64,000 bases of DNA from Clostridiaceae bacterium (GCA_009911065.1 QXWR01000001.1:124001-188000), one strand, 5' to 3'; shown: positions 50,577 through 60,541, counted from the first letter of the stretch. A program made the numbers and translations. The notes: a model not told the origin generated them from the sequence alone.

Positions 50577-51599
50577 TTACAAAATTGGTTGGCAGCTGTC
50601 CCGTTCCACCAGATAATGAGGGACTATGATTTTGGTGGCCAGCAGGTTTGGATTTTCAATGTGATTGATCATCTGGGAGGCAGCCTCAATTCCCAGCTGA
50701 CAGGAATTGATGTCAATGGAAGTCAGTTGGGGATAAGTGAGTCGGGCAAACAGAGAGTTGTTGAAAGAAATGATAGACAAATCTTTCGGGATGGACAGCC
50801 CCATTTCCATACAGGATCGTTCCAGGGCTACAGCCAGAATATCATCGCTGACCAGAATGGCTGTAGGGCGGTCGTCACTTTGGAGAAGCAGGTGGATGAT
50901 TGCATCCCTGCCTTTTGGGATGGAAGGAATCTCCACACAATAATCCGGACGGACCGGCAGATTATGCTTTAAAAGAGCTGTCTGATATCCGGACTTGCGG
51001 TCAGCAGAGAACATCAGGCTGCTGTCGCTGCCCAGGTATGCGATTTTCCGGTGGCCCAGCTGGTATAAATACTCGGTGGCTTCTTGGCCTGCCAGCAAAT
51101 TGTCATTGTCAATATAGATGGTTTGGTTAGCATATTGATATGCTTTTCCAATTAGTACATACAAAAGTCCTTCACCATACAAGTAATCAATAACTGGGTC
51201 CTGCTGTTTGGAATAGAGGACAATGAACCCATCTACCTGGCCGCTGCGGGTCATCGTGCGCATTGCCGAAAGCACCTCATCTTCATCTTTGCCAGTAATT
51301 ACGGTATTCATGTACTGGCGATGATTGCAATACTGGCTGATTCCTCGAATTGCTTCTAAGTAAAAAGGATTCTCATAAGCATCCCGGACAGAAGTAGGCA
51401 GGACAATGCCGATTGTCCGGGAATTTTGAGAAGCCAGATTGCTTGCCTGAAAGTTCGGCTCATAGCCCAGCTGGGCCATGGCACGGCGCACCCGATCCTT
51501 TGTCTCTTCGCTGATAGACGGGTTGTTTTTGCAGGTGCGGGAGACAGTTGATGGGGATACGCCAGCCAGCGCCGCAACGTCTTTAATGGTGACAGCCAT
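50577..51599 (-). CDS. LacI-family transcriptional regulator
   Basis: A 340-residue repressor: an N-terminal LacI HTH (TIKDVAALAGVSPSTVSRTCKNNPSISEETKDRVRRAMAQLGYEPN) and a periplasmic-binding-protein-like sensor core (RTIGIVLPTSVRDAYENPF, DDRPTAILVSDDILAVALERS). It probably senses a maltose-type sugar and controls the alpha-glucan genes: two LacI-type palindromes lie before malQ (53857 and 53877). The ribosome site is AGGAGG. Confidence 0.92.
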   Translation of the reverse strand: MAVTIKDVAALAGVSPSTVSRTCKNNPSISEETKDRVRRAMAQLGYEPNFQASNLASQNSRTIGIVLPTSVRDAYENPFYLEAIRGISQYCNHRQYMNTVITGKDEDEVLSAMRTMTRSGQVDGFIVLYSKQQDPVIDYLYGEGLLYVLIGKAYQYANQTIYIDNDNLLAGQEATEYLYQLGHRKIAYLGSDSSLMFSADRKSGYQTALLKHNLPVRPDYCVEIPSIPKGRDAIIHLLLQSDDRPTAILVSDDILAVALERSCMEMGLSIPKDLSIISFNNSLFARLTYPQLTSIDINSCQLGIEAASQMINHIENPNLLATKIIVPHYLVERDSCQPIL

Positions 51600-51703
51600 G
51601 AAAAACCTCCTGAAAATGATGCGGTTAAAGCTTTGAACTGGTATAATCTCGTTTCATGAAATATGGGTAGATGAGGGGCGGCTTAAAATTGTAAATTGAG
51701 AAA

Positions 51704-53650
51704 TTACCGTACCTGCCGCCGGTCACGGCGGCCCATATAGTATAACCGTTTATCTTCATACATTCTTTTTTCTGCTGTTTTTACAATGGTAATTGCCGGA
51801 ATTGCAGAGTCGCCGGAAGCCGTTCCTATGGAAACATGATATCCGTTATTTTGTGCGTTCTGTTTCGCAGCGGCAGCTTGTGCAGCAGCAGCTTCTTCCT
51901 CTATATCGGTAATCACCAAAAATTCATCTCCTCCGATTCGGAAAACAGATCCATTTTCAAAGGCATCTTTCAGAGAATTGGCTACGCATTGAAGCATCTT
52001 GTCGCCTGCAGCGTGTCCCTGGCTGTTGTTTAACTCGTGAAGGCCATTGGCATCTGCATAGACACAGGTAATGCGGTCGGGACGAACCGTTTCAAACTGT
52101 TTCATCTTTTGCTCATAGGCATTTCGGTTCCACAGATTGGTAAGAGAATCTGTGGTTCCCATTTTTTCAATCGTCTGATAAGCCTGAATGTTATATAATG
52201 CCATGGAAAAACTTAAAGCAACGCTGGTGAGAGGGGTAATGTCGCACCAGGGATGCTCAGTATTGATTGCAGCCAGAACCCCAATCAGCCTGCCAGCCTG
52301 ACCTTCTATGGGAATTGCCATCCATTGACTGATTCCAAATTGACTAATCATTTTTTTTAAGTTATCATCCTGGCATGTGAGAGGGTTCTCAGCAGAGGCA
52401 ATATAAGCGGTATTTCGAAGGAGCATATCTTCTGCAAGAGCTTGCGCCAGCTGTTTCTCCCGCTGTTTTCCATCTCCGATAGAAGGAGAGTCCTGGGAGG
52501 AAAAAATACGGCAGACTTTATTATTATCTATGGCAGCCAGCAAAACCGATCTGGCTTTTGTTTCGGCAGCGATTTGCTTTAAGGACAGACTAATATTTTC
52601 CTGCTGCCGATATGCGTCAAAAAGAATATGCTGAACATTATACATATAATGAATATGCTGAATCTGATACTCTTTTAGTTTCATCTCTCGTTTGGAGCGA
52701 AGAAGAATCCATAAAAAATATATAATCAAAACAATACTTTCAAATATTCCCAACCAAAACAGAACCGTTTTCGTGTACTCTGCCTCATCAAATACAATAC
52801 TTTCCGGAACCGACAACATGATAAACCAGTGATTTACATCAAGAGGTTCATAGGATGTGTACAAATATTCATTAAGGCTTGTAGACAGATAAGCAGTCAA
52901 TCCGCTGTGGCCGTGAGTAAAATCATAACTAATTTGTTCTTCATAAAAGCCTTCTTTGATCTGATGTCCTTCTGTGGCATCCGAATGACCTGGATGGCCG
53001 TGAAGGGTATCCAAAACCAGGTTCATATTTTCCGGGTCCATTATGTAAAAATCAGCTTCTCCGTCAAATACTTCAATATTAAAGTTATGTGCAATATCAT
53101 TCAGCTCCATGACGCCAAACAAAAGTCCCTTTATATTTGGCTGTTCTCCAATGGGAATCGAGTAATATAAAATCCAATTATGTGAGTTTGTCCCTTCAGG
53201 TTCTGCGTTAGACAAAAAAGGACCGTCCTGAACCAGCTCATCAAAAGTCCGATTGCCACTGGACATTTTAATCTCTCCGTTTGACAACAAAACCTGATTG
53301 TCCGGAAACATAATTCCGATTCGGGAAATCATTTCTTTATTTTCGAATGTTTTCAAAAGTTTCTGAACTTGTGGAGATGAAAGATCTTCTTCCTGAATAA
53401 TTTCGGCAAGAATATCCATATCATTTTGAAAAAACGAAAGTTGATCATCAACGTTGTTTTTGGTATTCAGGGCTTCCTGTTCCAGAATTTGGAGACAGAA
53501 ATTGATAGAGTAGGTTTTCAGTAAGTTAGATGCAACAAGAAAACTAATAGCAAGAACCAATATAAGCCCTGTGGTTGCAAAAACAATTCCAAATCGTTGT
53601 CGGGATAGTTTTTTCAGCCGTATTTCTTCTTTCTTGGAGAGACCATTCAT
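51704..53650 (-). CDS. diguanylate cyclase with dCache and GAF-like domains
   Basis: A 648-residue signal protein: N-terminal membrane helix (~20-42), a large extracytoplasmic dCache-like sensor (~45-280), a second membrane helix (~290-312), a GAF-like region (~345-480), and a C-terminal GGDEF domain. The active motif FRIGGDEFLV is intact and TSLTNLWNRNAYEQ is the start of the domain. The usual RxxD inhibitory site before GGDEF is absent (LKDAFENGSVF), so feedback inhibition is probably lost. It lies between the LacI regulator and malQ, divergent to malQ. Confidence 0.9.
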   Translation of the reverse strand: MNGLSKKEEIRLKKLSRQRFGIVFATTGLILVLAISFLVASNLLKTYSINFCLQILEQEALNTKNNVDDQLSFFQNDMDILAEIIQEEDLSSPQVQKLLKTFENKEMISRIGIMFPDNQVLLSNGEIKMSSGNRTFDELVQDGPFLSNAEPEGTNSHNWILYYSIPIGEQPNIKGLLFGVMELNDIAHNFNIEVFDGEADFYIMDPENMNLVLDTLHGHPGHSDATEGHQIKEGFYEEQISYDFTHGHSGLTAYLSTSLNEYLYTSYEPLDVNHWFIMLSVPESIVFDEAEYTKTVLFWLGIFESIVLIIYFLWILLRSKREMKLKEYQIQHIHYMYNVQHILFDAYRQQENISLSLKQIAAETKARSVLLAAIDNNKVCRIFSSQDSPSIGDGKQREKQLAQALAEDMLLRNTAYIASAENPLTCQDDNLKKMISQFGISQWMAIPIEGQAGRLIGVLAAINTEHPWCDITPLTSVALSFSMALYNIQAYQTIEKMGTTDSLTNLWNRNAYEQKMKQFETVRPDRITCVYADANGLHELNNSQGHAAGDKMLQCVANSLKDAFENGSVFRIGGDEFLVITDIEEEAAAAQAAAAKQNAQNNGYHVSIGTASGDSAIPAITIVKTAEKRMYEDKRLYYMGRRDRRQVR

Positions 53651-53692
53651 GGATGCACCTTCCTTATCGTAAGACAGTTGGTTAATGATATA

Positions 53693-53722
53693 ATTTTATC
53701 ACGGAGAAACCGTTATTGTCAA
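53693..53722 (-). promoter_or_regulatory. promoter of the diguanylate cyclase gene
   Basis: Minus-strand TTGACA (53717-53722), an 18-base spacer and TAAAAT (53693-53698). Confidence 0.65.
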
Positions 53723-53844
53723 CAAAATCAGTAGAAATATAGAAAGATGATAAATGAATGAAAAAGCTTTTTTGTGAATTATAGACAAGTTTTTTGGGGA
53801 TTTTTGTTAATAACAGAAAAAGTGAAGAGCGTGGAAAAATCATG

Positions 53845-53890
53845 TTGCACCTTTTATGCAAACGCGTTATATTTAATGCAAGCGTTTGCA
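53845..53890 (+). promoter_or_regulatory. malQ: malQ promoter with two LacI-type operators
   Basis: TTGCAC (53845-53850), a 17-base spacer and TATATT (53868-53873). One operator, TGCAAACGCGTTAT, overlaps the -10 box; a second, the near-perfect palindrome TGCAAGCGTTTGCA, lies at 53877-53890. The arrangement fits repression by the nearby LacI-family protein. Confidence 0.75.
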
Positions 53891-53958
53891 TAATACACGC
53901 ACATATTTATGAACGTAACAAGTGAGAAAGTTGAGATGAATGAGAGGAGTTTTTTGAT

Positions 53959-55461
53959 ATGAACCGATCAGGAGGAGTTTTGCTTTCTGTCACCAGTTTG
54001 CCATCCAAATATGGAATTGGATGTTTTTCAAAGAGTGCATATGATTTTATAGACTGGCTAAAGGAGGCGGGGCAGACTTATTGGCAGATTCTTCCTCTTG
54101 GCCCTACCAGCTATGGGGATTCACCCTATCAGTCCTTTTCGACGTTTGCCGGGAATCCTTATTTTATCAGTTTGGAAGAGCTGGTGGAGGAAAGAGTGTT
54201 GACTATAGAGGAGTGCAGGGCCAGGGATTTTGGGGAAAATCCCCATATGGTAGATTATAAAAAAATTTATGAAGCCCGCTATCCTCTTCTTCGGAAGGCA
54301 TATGAGCGGAGTAATCTCAGTGAGAATCCAGAGTATCAGGATTTTGTGGCGAGAAATGAATGGTGGCTGGCAGATTATGCTTTGTTTATGGCGGTTAAGG
54401 ACCGGTTTGGCGGGCTTCCCTGGACAAAGTGGGCCGAGGATATACGTCTAAGATGGGGGAATGCCATGGATTATTACCGTCGGGAGCTGTATTTTGATAT
54501 TGAATTTCAGCAATATATGCAGTATATGTTTTATGTGCAGTGGAAGAAGCTAAAAGGGTATGCCAATGAAAAGGGGATTCAGATTATTGGGGATATTCCG
54601 ATTTATGTTGCCATGGACAGTGCAGATACCTGGGCGCACCCAGAACTGTTTCAGCTGGATGAGAAGAATGTGCCGTGTGCAGTGGCAGGATGTCCTCCAG
54701 ATGGATTTTCTGCGGTTGGGCAGCTTTGGGGAAATCCTTTATATCAATGGGATTATCACAGAAATACAGGGTATGAGTGGTGGATTTCCAGACTGGAATA
54801 TTGTTTCCGGCTGTATGATGTAGTGAGAATTGATCATTTTCGGGGCTTTGACGAGTATTATTCCATACCTTACGGGGCAAAGACAGCTGTGGAAGGACAT
54901 TGGGAAAAGGGGCCGGGAATGGATTTGTTTGCCCGTGTAAAGGAGGTCTTGGGATGCCGGGAGGTGATTGCGGAGGATTTGGGATATGTGACTGACTCGG
55001 TTCGTCAGATGGTGAGGGAAAGCGGGTTTCCTGGAATGAAGGTGTTGGAGTTTGCCTTTGATTCCAGAGATTCTGGCTGTGCCAATGATTATCTGCCTCA
55101 TAATTATACGGAAAATTGTGTAGCCTATACAGGAACTCATGACAATGAAACCATTCGAGGATGGTTTGACACCATTACAAAAGAGGAACAAGAATTGGCC
55201 AGAGCATATCTGTGTGACACTCGGACACCGAAAAAAGAGTTAAACTGGTCCTTTATCAGCCTGATTATGCGCAGCGCCGCCAAGGTCTGTATGATTCCCA
55301 TGCAGGATTATCTGGGGTATGGAAATGAGTGCCGAATGAATAAGCCGTCTACTGTGGGAATTAACTGGAAGTGGAGACTTACAAAAGAGGAGCTTACCAA
55401 GGAGCTTCAGAACAAATTATATGAGATGGCAAAAAGATATGGGAGGATGAACTGGATATGA
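53959..55461 (+). CDS. malQ: 4-alpha-glucanotransferase (amylomaltase)
   Basis: Transfers alpha-1,4-glucan segments in maltodextrin metabolism. The 500-residue GH77 protein begins with NRSGGVLLSVTSLPSKYGIGCF and has WQILPLGPTSYGDSPYQSFSTFAGNPYFI. The catalytic nucleophile Asp is in DVVRIDHFRGFDEY, the acid Glu in VIAEDLGYVT, and the third acidic residue in YTGTHDNETIRGW. It is coupled to the GH13 gene by a four-base overlap. Ribosome site AGAGGAG. Confidence 0.95.
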   Translation: MNRSGGVLLSVTSLPSKYGIGCFSKSAYDFIDWLKEAGQTYWQILPLGPTSYGDSPYQSFSTFAGNPYFISLEELVEERVLTIEECRARDFGENPHMVDYKKIYEARYPLLRKAYERSNLSENPEYQDFVARNEWWLADYALFMAVKDRFGGLPWTKWAEDIRLRWGNAMDYYRRELYFDIEFQQYMQYMFYVQWKKLKGYANEKGIQIIGDIPIYVAMDSADTWAHPELFQLDEKNVPCAVAGCPPDGFSAVGQLWGNPLYQWDYHRNTGYEWWISRLEYCFRLYDVVRIDHFRGFDEYYSIPYGAKTAVEGHWEKGPGMDLFARVKEVLGCREVIAEDLGYVTDSVRQMVRESGFPGMKVLEFAFDSRDSGCANDYLPHNYTENCVAYTGTHDNETIRGWFDTITKEEQELARAYLCDTRTPKKELNWSFISLIMRSAAKVCMIPMQDYLGYGNECRMNKPSTVGINWKWRLTKEELTKELQNKLYEMAKRYGRMNWI

Positions 55462-57134
55462 GAAAAGAGTGGTGGCATGGGAAAGTTGCCTATCAGATTT
55501 ACCCCAAAAGCTTTTCCGATTCCAATGGAGACGGAATTGGCGATTTGAAAGGGATTATGGAAAAACTGGATTATCTAAAGGAATTGGGGATTGACCTGGT
55601 ATGGATTTCCCCTGTGTATCTGTCTCCCTGTGCGGATCAGGGATATGACATTGCAGATTACTATAAGATTGATCCGGTGTTTGGAACCATGGAGGATATG
55701 GACCGGTTGATTGAAGAGGCAAAAAAACGGGGGATTGGAATTGTGATGGATCTGGTGGTCAATCATTGTTCCGACGAGCATGAATGGTTTCGGAAAGCTT
55801 GTGCAGATCCCGAAGGTGAGTATGGAAAATATTTTTATTTTGAGAAGAAAAAGGACGGGGAGCTGCCATGTAACTGGAGATCTTATTTTGGCGGTTCCGT
55901 GTGGGAACCAGTTCCAAACTCTGACTGGTATTATCTTCATGTATTTCACAAAAAGCAGCCGGATTTGAACTGGGAAAATCCTATGGTCCGGGAACGGATT
56001 TATGACATGATGAACTGGTGGCTGGATAAAGGGCTTGCCGGATTTCGGATTGATGCTATTATCAATATCAAGAAACCAGATCAGTTCCGAAATTATCCAC
56101 CTGACAGAGAAGATGGACTTTGCGATATGGGAACCGTGCTGGCGGATGCATCGGGAATCGGAGAATTTCTGCGGGAGATGCGGGATAAAACCTTCCGGCC
56201 GCACAAGGCATTTTCTGTGGGAGAGGTGTTTAACGCCAAGGATGGTGAACTGGCAGATTTTGCCGGGGAGGATGGCTATTTTTCTTCTATTTTTGATTTT
56301 CGCCAGACAGTAGAGGGAAAGTCAGTGGATGGCTGGTATGGAGCCAGAACCCCCACACCGGAGGATTATAAACGGTGCTGTTTTGAGAGTCAGAGAGAAA
56401 TGGAAGGAATTGGGCTGTATTCCAATATTATTGAGAATCACGATGAACCAAGAGGTGTCAGCTATTATCTGCCGCAGGAGGCCAGAAACGACAAAGGGAA
56501 AAAGCTTTTGGCTGCCTTATATTTTCTTCTCAAGGGACTGCCGTTTATCTATCAGGGACAGGAGCTTGGGATGGAAAATATGGTGTTTGATTCCATAGAA
56601 CAGGTGGACGATATCAGCAGCCAGGAAGAGTATCAGGTATGTATGAATGCAGGACTGTCAAAGAAGGAGGCTATGGATGTAATCAGCCGTTATTCCAGAG
56701 ACAATGCCCGGACTCCCTTCCAGTGGAGCGGGGAGGAGAACGCCGGGTTTACCAGTGGGAAGCCGTGGCTGAATGTAAATCCCAATTATAAAGAGATTAA
56801 CCTAAAACGGCAGAGGAAAGAGCCGGATAGTGTGTTTGAGTTTTATAAAAAACTTATTTGCCTAAGAAAAACTTCAACGTATCAGGAGACTTTGGTGTAT
56901 GGACGGACGGAACCTGTGTTGGAGGAGGAACCAGGGATTATGGCTTATTTCCGAGTGGGGCAAGGGCAGAGGATTCTGGTTGCCGGGAATTTTGGGCAGG
57001 AGGCGAAACGGATTCGGATTGCCGGAATGGATTGGGAGAAATGTCAGGTGCTTCTTTCTAATGATAAGGTGGTGGATGGGAATGGAGACAAACTTGTGCT
57101 TCAGGGGCTTCAGGTTGTGGTAGTGGAAGGCTAG
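55458..57134 (+). CDS. GH13 alpha-glucosidase (oligo-1,6-glucosidase-like)
   Basis: A 558-residue cytoplasmic enzyme. Conserved regions: I VMDLVVNHCSDEHEWF, II GFRIDAIINI (nucleophile Asp), III FSVGEVF (acid Glu), IV IENHDEPR. Val directly after the region I Met fits oligo-1,6-glucosidase/dextran-glucosidase enzymes (GH13_31) rather than amylases. Begins KEWWHGKVAYQIYPKSFSDSNGDGIGDLKG. With MalQ it would break maltodextrins and isomaltose to glucose. Coupled to malQ. Confidence 0.93.
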   Translation: MRKEWWHGKVAYQIYPKSFSDSNGDGIGDLKGIMEKLDYLKELGIDLVWISPVYLSPCADQGYDIADYYKIDPVFGTMEDMDRLIEEAKKRGIGIVMDLVVNHCSDEHEWFRKACADPEGEYGKYFYFEKKKDGELPCNWRSYFGGSVWEPVPNSDWYYLHVFHKKQPDLNWENPMVRERIYDMMNWWLDKGLAGFRIDAIINIKKPDQFRNYPPDREDGLCDMGTVLADASGIGEFLREMRDKTFRPHKAFSVGEVFNAKDGELADFAGEDGYFSSIFDFRQTVEGKSVDGWYGARTPTPEDYKRCCFESQREMEGIGLYSNIIENHDEPRGVSYYLPQEARNDKGKKLLAALYFLLKGLPFIYQGQELGMENMVFDSIEQVDDISSQEEYQVCMNAGLSKKEAMDVISRYSRDNARTPFQWSGEENAGFTSGKPWLNVNPNYKEINLKRQRKEPDSVFEFYKKLICLRKTSTYQETLVYGRTEPVLEEEPGIMAYFRVGQGQRILVAGNFGQEAKRIRIAGMDWEKCQVLLSNDKVVDGNGDKLVLQGLQVVVVEG

Positions 57135-57137
57135 CGC

Positions 57138-57165
57138 GTGTCTGACGGAAAGCAATTTCAGACAC
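57138..57165. repeat. related palindromic repeat after the GH13 gene
   Basis: GTGTCTGA and TCAGACAC flank a 12-base loop, sharing its core with the repeats at 39968 and 46160. It is a third copy of the dispersed family, more diverged. Confidence 0.5.
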
Positions 57166-57208
57166 CGCAGCATCATTACGCGGTCGCTTTAAAACGCACA
57201 GACAACAA

Positions 57209-57239
57209 AAAGGCAGGTGTTTCGACTTTACCTGCCTTT
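57209..57239. terminator. bidirectional terminator
   Basis: AAAGGCAGGT pairs with ACCTGCCTTT, with T-rich flanks on both strands. It separates the GH13 gene from the oppositely oriented AAA-ATPase gene. Confidence 0.85.
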
Positions 57240-57243
57240 ATTT

Positions 57244-58821
57244 TTACATAGCATCTTCAATCACACATTCATGCTGTTTATTTTTTTTATTATAGCTAAT
57301 TCCAACCAATAATAATTTATTACTAAATTCTTTTAAAACCCCTGCATATTGTTTTTCTTTAATCTGGGAAATTGCCCCGTGGGCGGAGTTATCCCACTTT
57401 AATTCCACAATAAATGCTGGTTTATCTGAGTTTTTGTGTGGGACAAACGCAATATCGGCAAAACCTTTTCCAGCAGGAAGTTCCCTTATGAGAGTATATT
57501 CTTTTCTGGCATAAAAATATGCTACGGTAATGATGCAGCTCAAAGACAATTCGCTGTTGTATTCAAGAATCGATGTATTTTCCTGATGAATTTTGTCAAG
57601 ATGTTTGGCTATAAAATCGGTGTTTTTTTGGAAAGTGGCCTGCAATAGTTTTTCAGAAGCTTTAAGTGCAGAGATAATTTCGTGCCATCCGCCATCTTCA
57701 ATAGCATTTTTAAATTCATCGACAATTTCCTGATTTGGAATATATACTTCTTGTAATTCTCTGTCATAAGCCAAATATCCAAGATGTACAAGCAATGTCA
57801 TCACATCATCTTTATTTTTAATACTTGTCATATCATTCTGAAATGTTCTTGTTTGAATTTTGCAATGTCCTCCTCCTAACATATGAATAATAGCAGTTTT
57901 CAGACCGTTAAAATCCATATGAATATAAAGCTTCAAATCCTCATAAGTCTCAGTCTCTGTCCAGTAATTACCGATTTCCCCGTTGGAAATTGCTTCCACA
58001 ACGGAATTAGGGTTGTAGACAGATGGTTCTCTGCGGAAGGAATAGCCGTCATACCAGTGTTTGAGTGCTTCAAAATCCATTGAAAACCTGTGACAAAGAG
58101 ACTGAACTTCTTTTTCCGTAAAACCAGTAAAAGGAGCCATCGCTTTTGGATTTATCATGGTAAATTCTTTAAAGTTGTTTAAAGCTGATTGGGTTCCGTA
58201 TTTTTTGACAGGAAGAATGCCAGTTATATAAGCTAACTGTATAAACTTTTGGGAAGGTGCGCTTTTAAATAATCCCTGAAGCAAATCGATATATTCTTGC
58301 TGTACTTGTCGGTTTGATTTGTCTTCTCGGAACAGACAATCCCATTCATCAATTATAAAAATAAATTTTGTGCCAGATTTGCTGTTAATTTCGGCAAGGG
58401 CCATGGGTAGCGTATTGGTAGTTTGTCTAATCTGATTTGGAAAAGTATCTTTTAATTCCTGAATGAGCTCAGTCTGTAAAACAGAAACCAGCTGATTGCT
58501 TTGTCTTATTATGGAACGAAACCAGGATATATCCAGGTAAATTACGTAGGAGCGATTAAGATATTTTTGAAAAGAAGGATGGGATGCAATCTTCAATGTT
58601 TTAAAAAGTTCTTTGGAGTCACAGGAGTTGTCATAATAAGCCACAAGCATTTTGGCTGTCATGGATTTTCCAAAACGGCGGGGACGACTTACGCATATAT
58701 ATTTATTTTCTGTATCAATCAATGTATTTGTCATTTCCAGCAAATCGGTTTTATCCACATAAATGGGGGAATTTATTGTATCACCAAATGCCCCATTACC
58801 AGGATTTAAGTAAATACCCAT
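57244..58821 (-). CDS. AAA-ATPase-like protein with PD-(D/E)XK nuclease-like domain
   Basis: A 525-residue protein of the pfam09820/08011 type, common in gut bacteria. The N-terminus has YVDKTDLLEMTN and the unusual Walker A region SRPRRFGKSMTAKML; a Walker B-like FIFIIDEWDCLF follows. The C-terminal ~110 residues are nuclease-like (KGFADIAFVPHKN...PAFIVELKWDNSAHGAISQI, with the Asp and ExK pattern). Function is unknown; proposed as mobile-element or defence-related. ATG 58821 has AAGGAG eight bases upstream. Confidence 0.85.
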   Translation of the reverse strand: MGIYLNPGNGAFGDTINSPIYVDKTDLLEMTNTLIDTENKYICVSRPRRFGKSMTAKMLVAYYDNSCDSKELFKTLKIASHPSFQKYLNRSYVIYLDISWFRSIIRQSNQLVSVLQTELIQELKDTFPNQIRQTTNTLPMALAEINSKSGTKFIFIIDEWDCLFREDKSNRQVQQEYIDLLQGLFKSAPSQKFIQLAYITGILPVKKYGTQSALNNFKEFTMINPKAMAPFTGFTEKEVQSLCHRFSMDFEALKHWYDGYSFRREPSVYNPNSVVEAISNGEIGNYWTETETYEDLKLYIHMDFNGLKTAIIHMLGGGHCKIQTRTFQNDMTSIKNKDDVMTLLVHLGYLAYDRELQEVYIPNQEIVDEFKNAIEDGGWHEIISALKASEKLLQATFQKNTDFIAKHLDKIHQENTSILEYNSELSLSCIITVAYFYARKEYTLIRELPAGKGFADIAFVPHKNSDKPAFIVELKWDNSAHGAISQIKEKQYAGVLKEFSNKLLLVGISYNKKNKQHECVIEDAM

Positions 58822-58895
58822 ATAACACACTCCTTTTTATTTTGTATCCCTTCCATTAAGATTTTACCACAGACAGATCAATTACACAAGGTCAT

Positions 58896-59045
58896 GTTAC
58901 AGTTCACGGGGCGGGGAAAACTGGACGAAAACAGATGTCAAGCTGGCTTGTAAGACTGTTTTTGTCCAGTTTTCCACATCGGGCGAACGCCCGATGCTTC
59001 TTGTTCTGGCATAGTCGGACAAGAAGATGCCCCGTGAACCGTAAC
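58896..59045. repeat. 150-bp four-way structured element upstream of glyA
   Basis: A 17-base outer stem (58896-58912 pairing with 59029-59045, one mismatch) closes three hairpins: a 20-base stem (58915-58934 with 58956-58975, one mismatch), a perfect 9-base stem (CATCGGGCG/CGCCCGATG, 58977-58996), and an 8-base stem (CTTCTTGT/ACAAGAAG, 58997-59026). The gaps between them are only one or two bases. This is far beyond chance for an intergenic region. It resembles a transcribed structured RNA or a palindromic mobile element; no T-run and no known riboswitch match is seen. Confidence 0.75.
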
Positions 59046-59083
59046 AAGCTTATAAAGTACACTTGGCAAATCCCCCATAAACC

Positions 59084-59113
59084 TTGACATGAATCGGAAA
59101 TTTGTAATATAAT
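59084..59113 (+). promoter_or_regulatory. glyA: glyA promoter
   Basis: TTGACA (59084-59089), an 18-base spacer and TATAAT (59108-59113). A leader of about 120 bases follows; it does not match the THF, ZTP or glycine riboswitches as I know them, but I cannot exclude a divergent one. The AAAAGGAG ribosome site precedes ATG 59243. Confidence 0.75.
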
Positions 59114-59242
59114 CAGACACATCAGCCAAAGGGCGTCGGGATATTTTCCGCATTTGATCTGGGTAAAAATAAGGCGAGCAAATGTGAGAAAATAAGAATA
59201 TAAGAAAAACGCCTGAAGGGAACACAGAAAAGGAGATTTATC

Positions 59243-60490
59243 ATGGTAAATGATATTATGAAGTTGCTCACGGATTATGATCCGGAGGTGGGAAAAGCCA
59301 TTGAGCAGGAGGCAGCGCGGCAGCGGAGAAATCTTGAGTTGATTGCTTCAGAGAATATTGTGTCTGAGCCGGTAATGATGGCTATGGGTACCGTGTTGAC
59401 TAACAAATATGCAGAAGGATATTCTGGCAAGCGGTATTATGGCGGATGTGAGTATGTGGATGTGGTAGAAACCATTGCCATTGAGCGGGCCAAGAAGCTC
59501 TTTGGCTGTGATTATGCCAATGTGCAGCCTCATTCTGGAGCACAGGCAAATATGGCAGTATTTATTGCCATGTTAAAGCCGGGAGATACCGTTATGGGAA
59601 TGAATCTGGACCATGGCGGCCATTTGACCCATGGCAGTCCGGTAAACTTTTCCGGATTGTATTTTAACATTGTACCTTATGGGGTAAATGATGAGGGTTA
59701 TATTGATTATGAAGAGCTTGAGCGGATTGCTGTGGAGAGCAAGCCGAAGCTGATTGTGGCAGGAGCCAGCGCTTATGCCAGAGAGATTGATTTTAAACGG
59801 TTCCGTCAAGTGGCAGACAAAGTAGGGGCTTATCTTATGGTGGATATGGCTCATATTGCTGGTCTGGTTGCTGCAGGGGAGCACCCAAGTCCCATTCCTT
59901 ATGCAGATGTGGTGACAACTACGACTCATAAGACGTTGCGGGGACCCAGAGGCGGAATGATTCTTGCCAATCAGGAAGCAGCAGATAAATTTAATTTTAA
60001 TAAGGCGATTTTTCCAGGGTCTCAGGGCGGACCGTTAGAGCATGTGATTGCCGCTAAGGCAGTTTGTTTTGGAGAGGCTTTAAAGCCAGAGTTTAAGGCT
60101 TATCAGGCTCAGGTCAGAAAGAATGCAAAGGCACTGGCAGATGCACTGGTAAAACAAGGCTTTAAATTGTTGACTGGAGGTACAGACAACCATCTGATGT
60201 TGGTGGATTTGCGTGGAATGGAAGTGTCTGGCAAAGAGCTTCAAAACCGGTGTGATGAGGTATATCTTACCCTGAATAAAAACACGGTTCCCAATGATCC
60301 CAGAAGTCCTTTTGTTACGTCCGGAGTGCGGATTGGAACGCCGGCAGTTACATCCCGGGGGCTGACCGAGGCAGATATGCCAAAGATCGCAGAGTGTGTG
60401 TGGCTGGCTGCTAAAGATTTTGAAAATAAGGCAGATTATATTCGGGCAGAGGTGACGAAGCTTTGCGAAAAGTACCCGATTTATCAGTAA
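59243..60490 (+). CDS. glyA: serine hydroxymethyltransferase
   Basis: Converts serine and tetrahydrofolate to glycine and methylene-tetrahydrofolate, feeding one-carbon metabolism. The 415-residue PLP enzyme has the family blocks [55 protein letters not shown] and the PLP-lysine motif [16 protein letters not shown]. Length and ends are normal. Confidence 0.97.
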   Translation: MVNDIMKLLTDYDPEVGKAIEQEAARQRRNLELIASENIVSEPVMMAMGTVLTNKYAEGYSGKRYYGGCEYVDVVETIAIERAKKLFGCDYANVQPHSGAQANMAVFIAMLKPGDTVMGMNLDHGGHLTHGSPVNFSGLYFNIVPYGVNDEGYIDYEELERIAVESKPKLIVAGASAYAREIDFKRFRQVADKVGAYLMVDMAHIAGLVAAGEHPSPIPYADVVTTTTHKTLRGPRGGMILANQEAADKFNFNKAIFPGSQGGPLEHVIAAKAVCFGEALKPEFKAYQAQVRKNAKALADALVKQGFKLLTGGTDNHLMLVDLRGMEVSGKELQNRCDEVYLTLNKNTVPNDPRSPFVTSGVRIGTPAVTSRGLTEADMPKIAECVWLAAKDFENKADYIRAEVTKLCEKYPIYQ

Positions 60491-60541
60491 GTTTTTACGA
60501 AAAGGTATCTGAAAATGAAACCGGATATTTAACGATGGAAG

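Noticed and set aside
59114..59242. THF, ZTP or glycine riboswitch in the glyA leader
   Set aside because: I could not match the conserved cores of these classes. Left as an unclassified leader.
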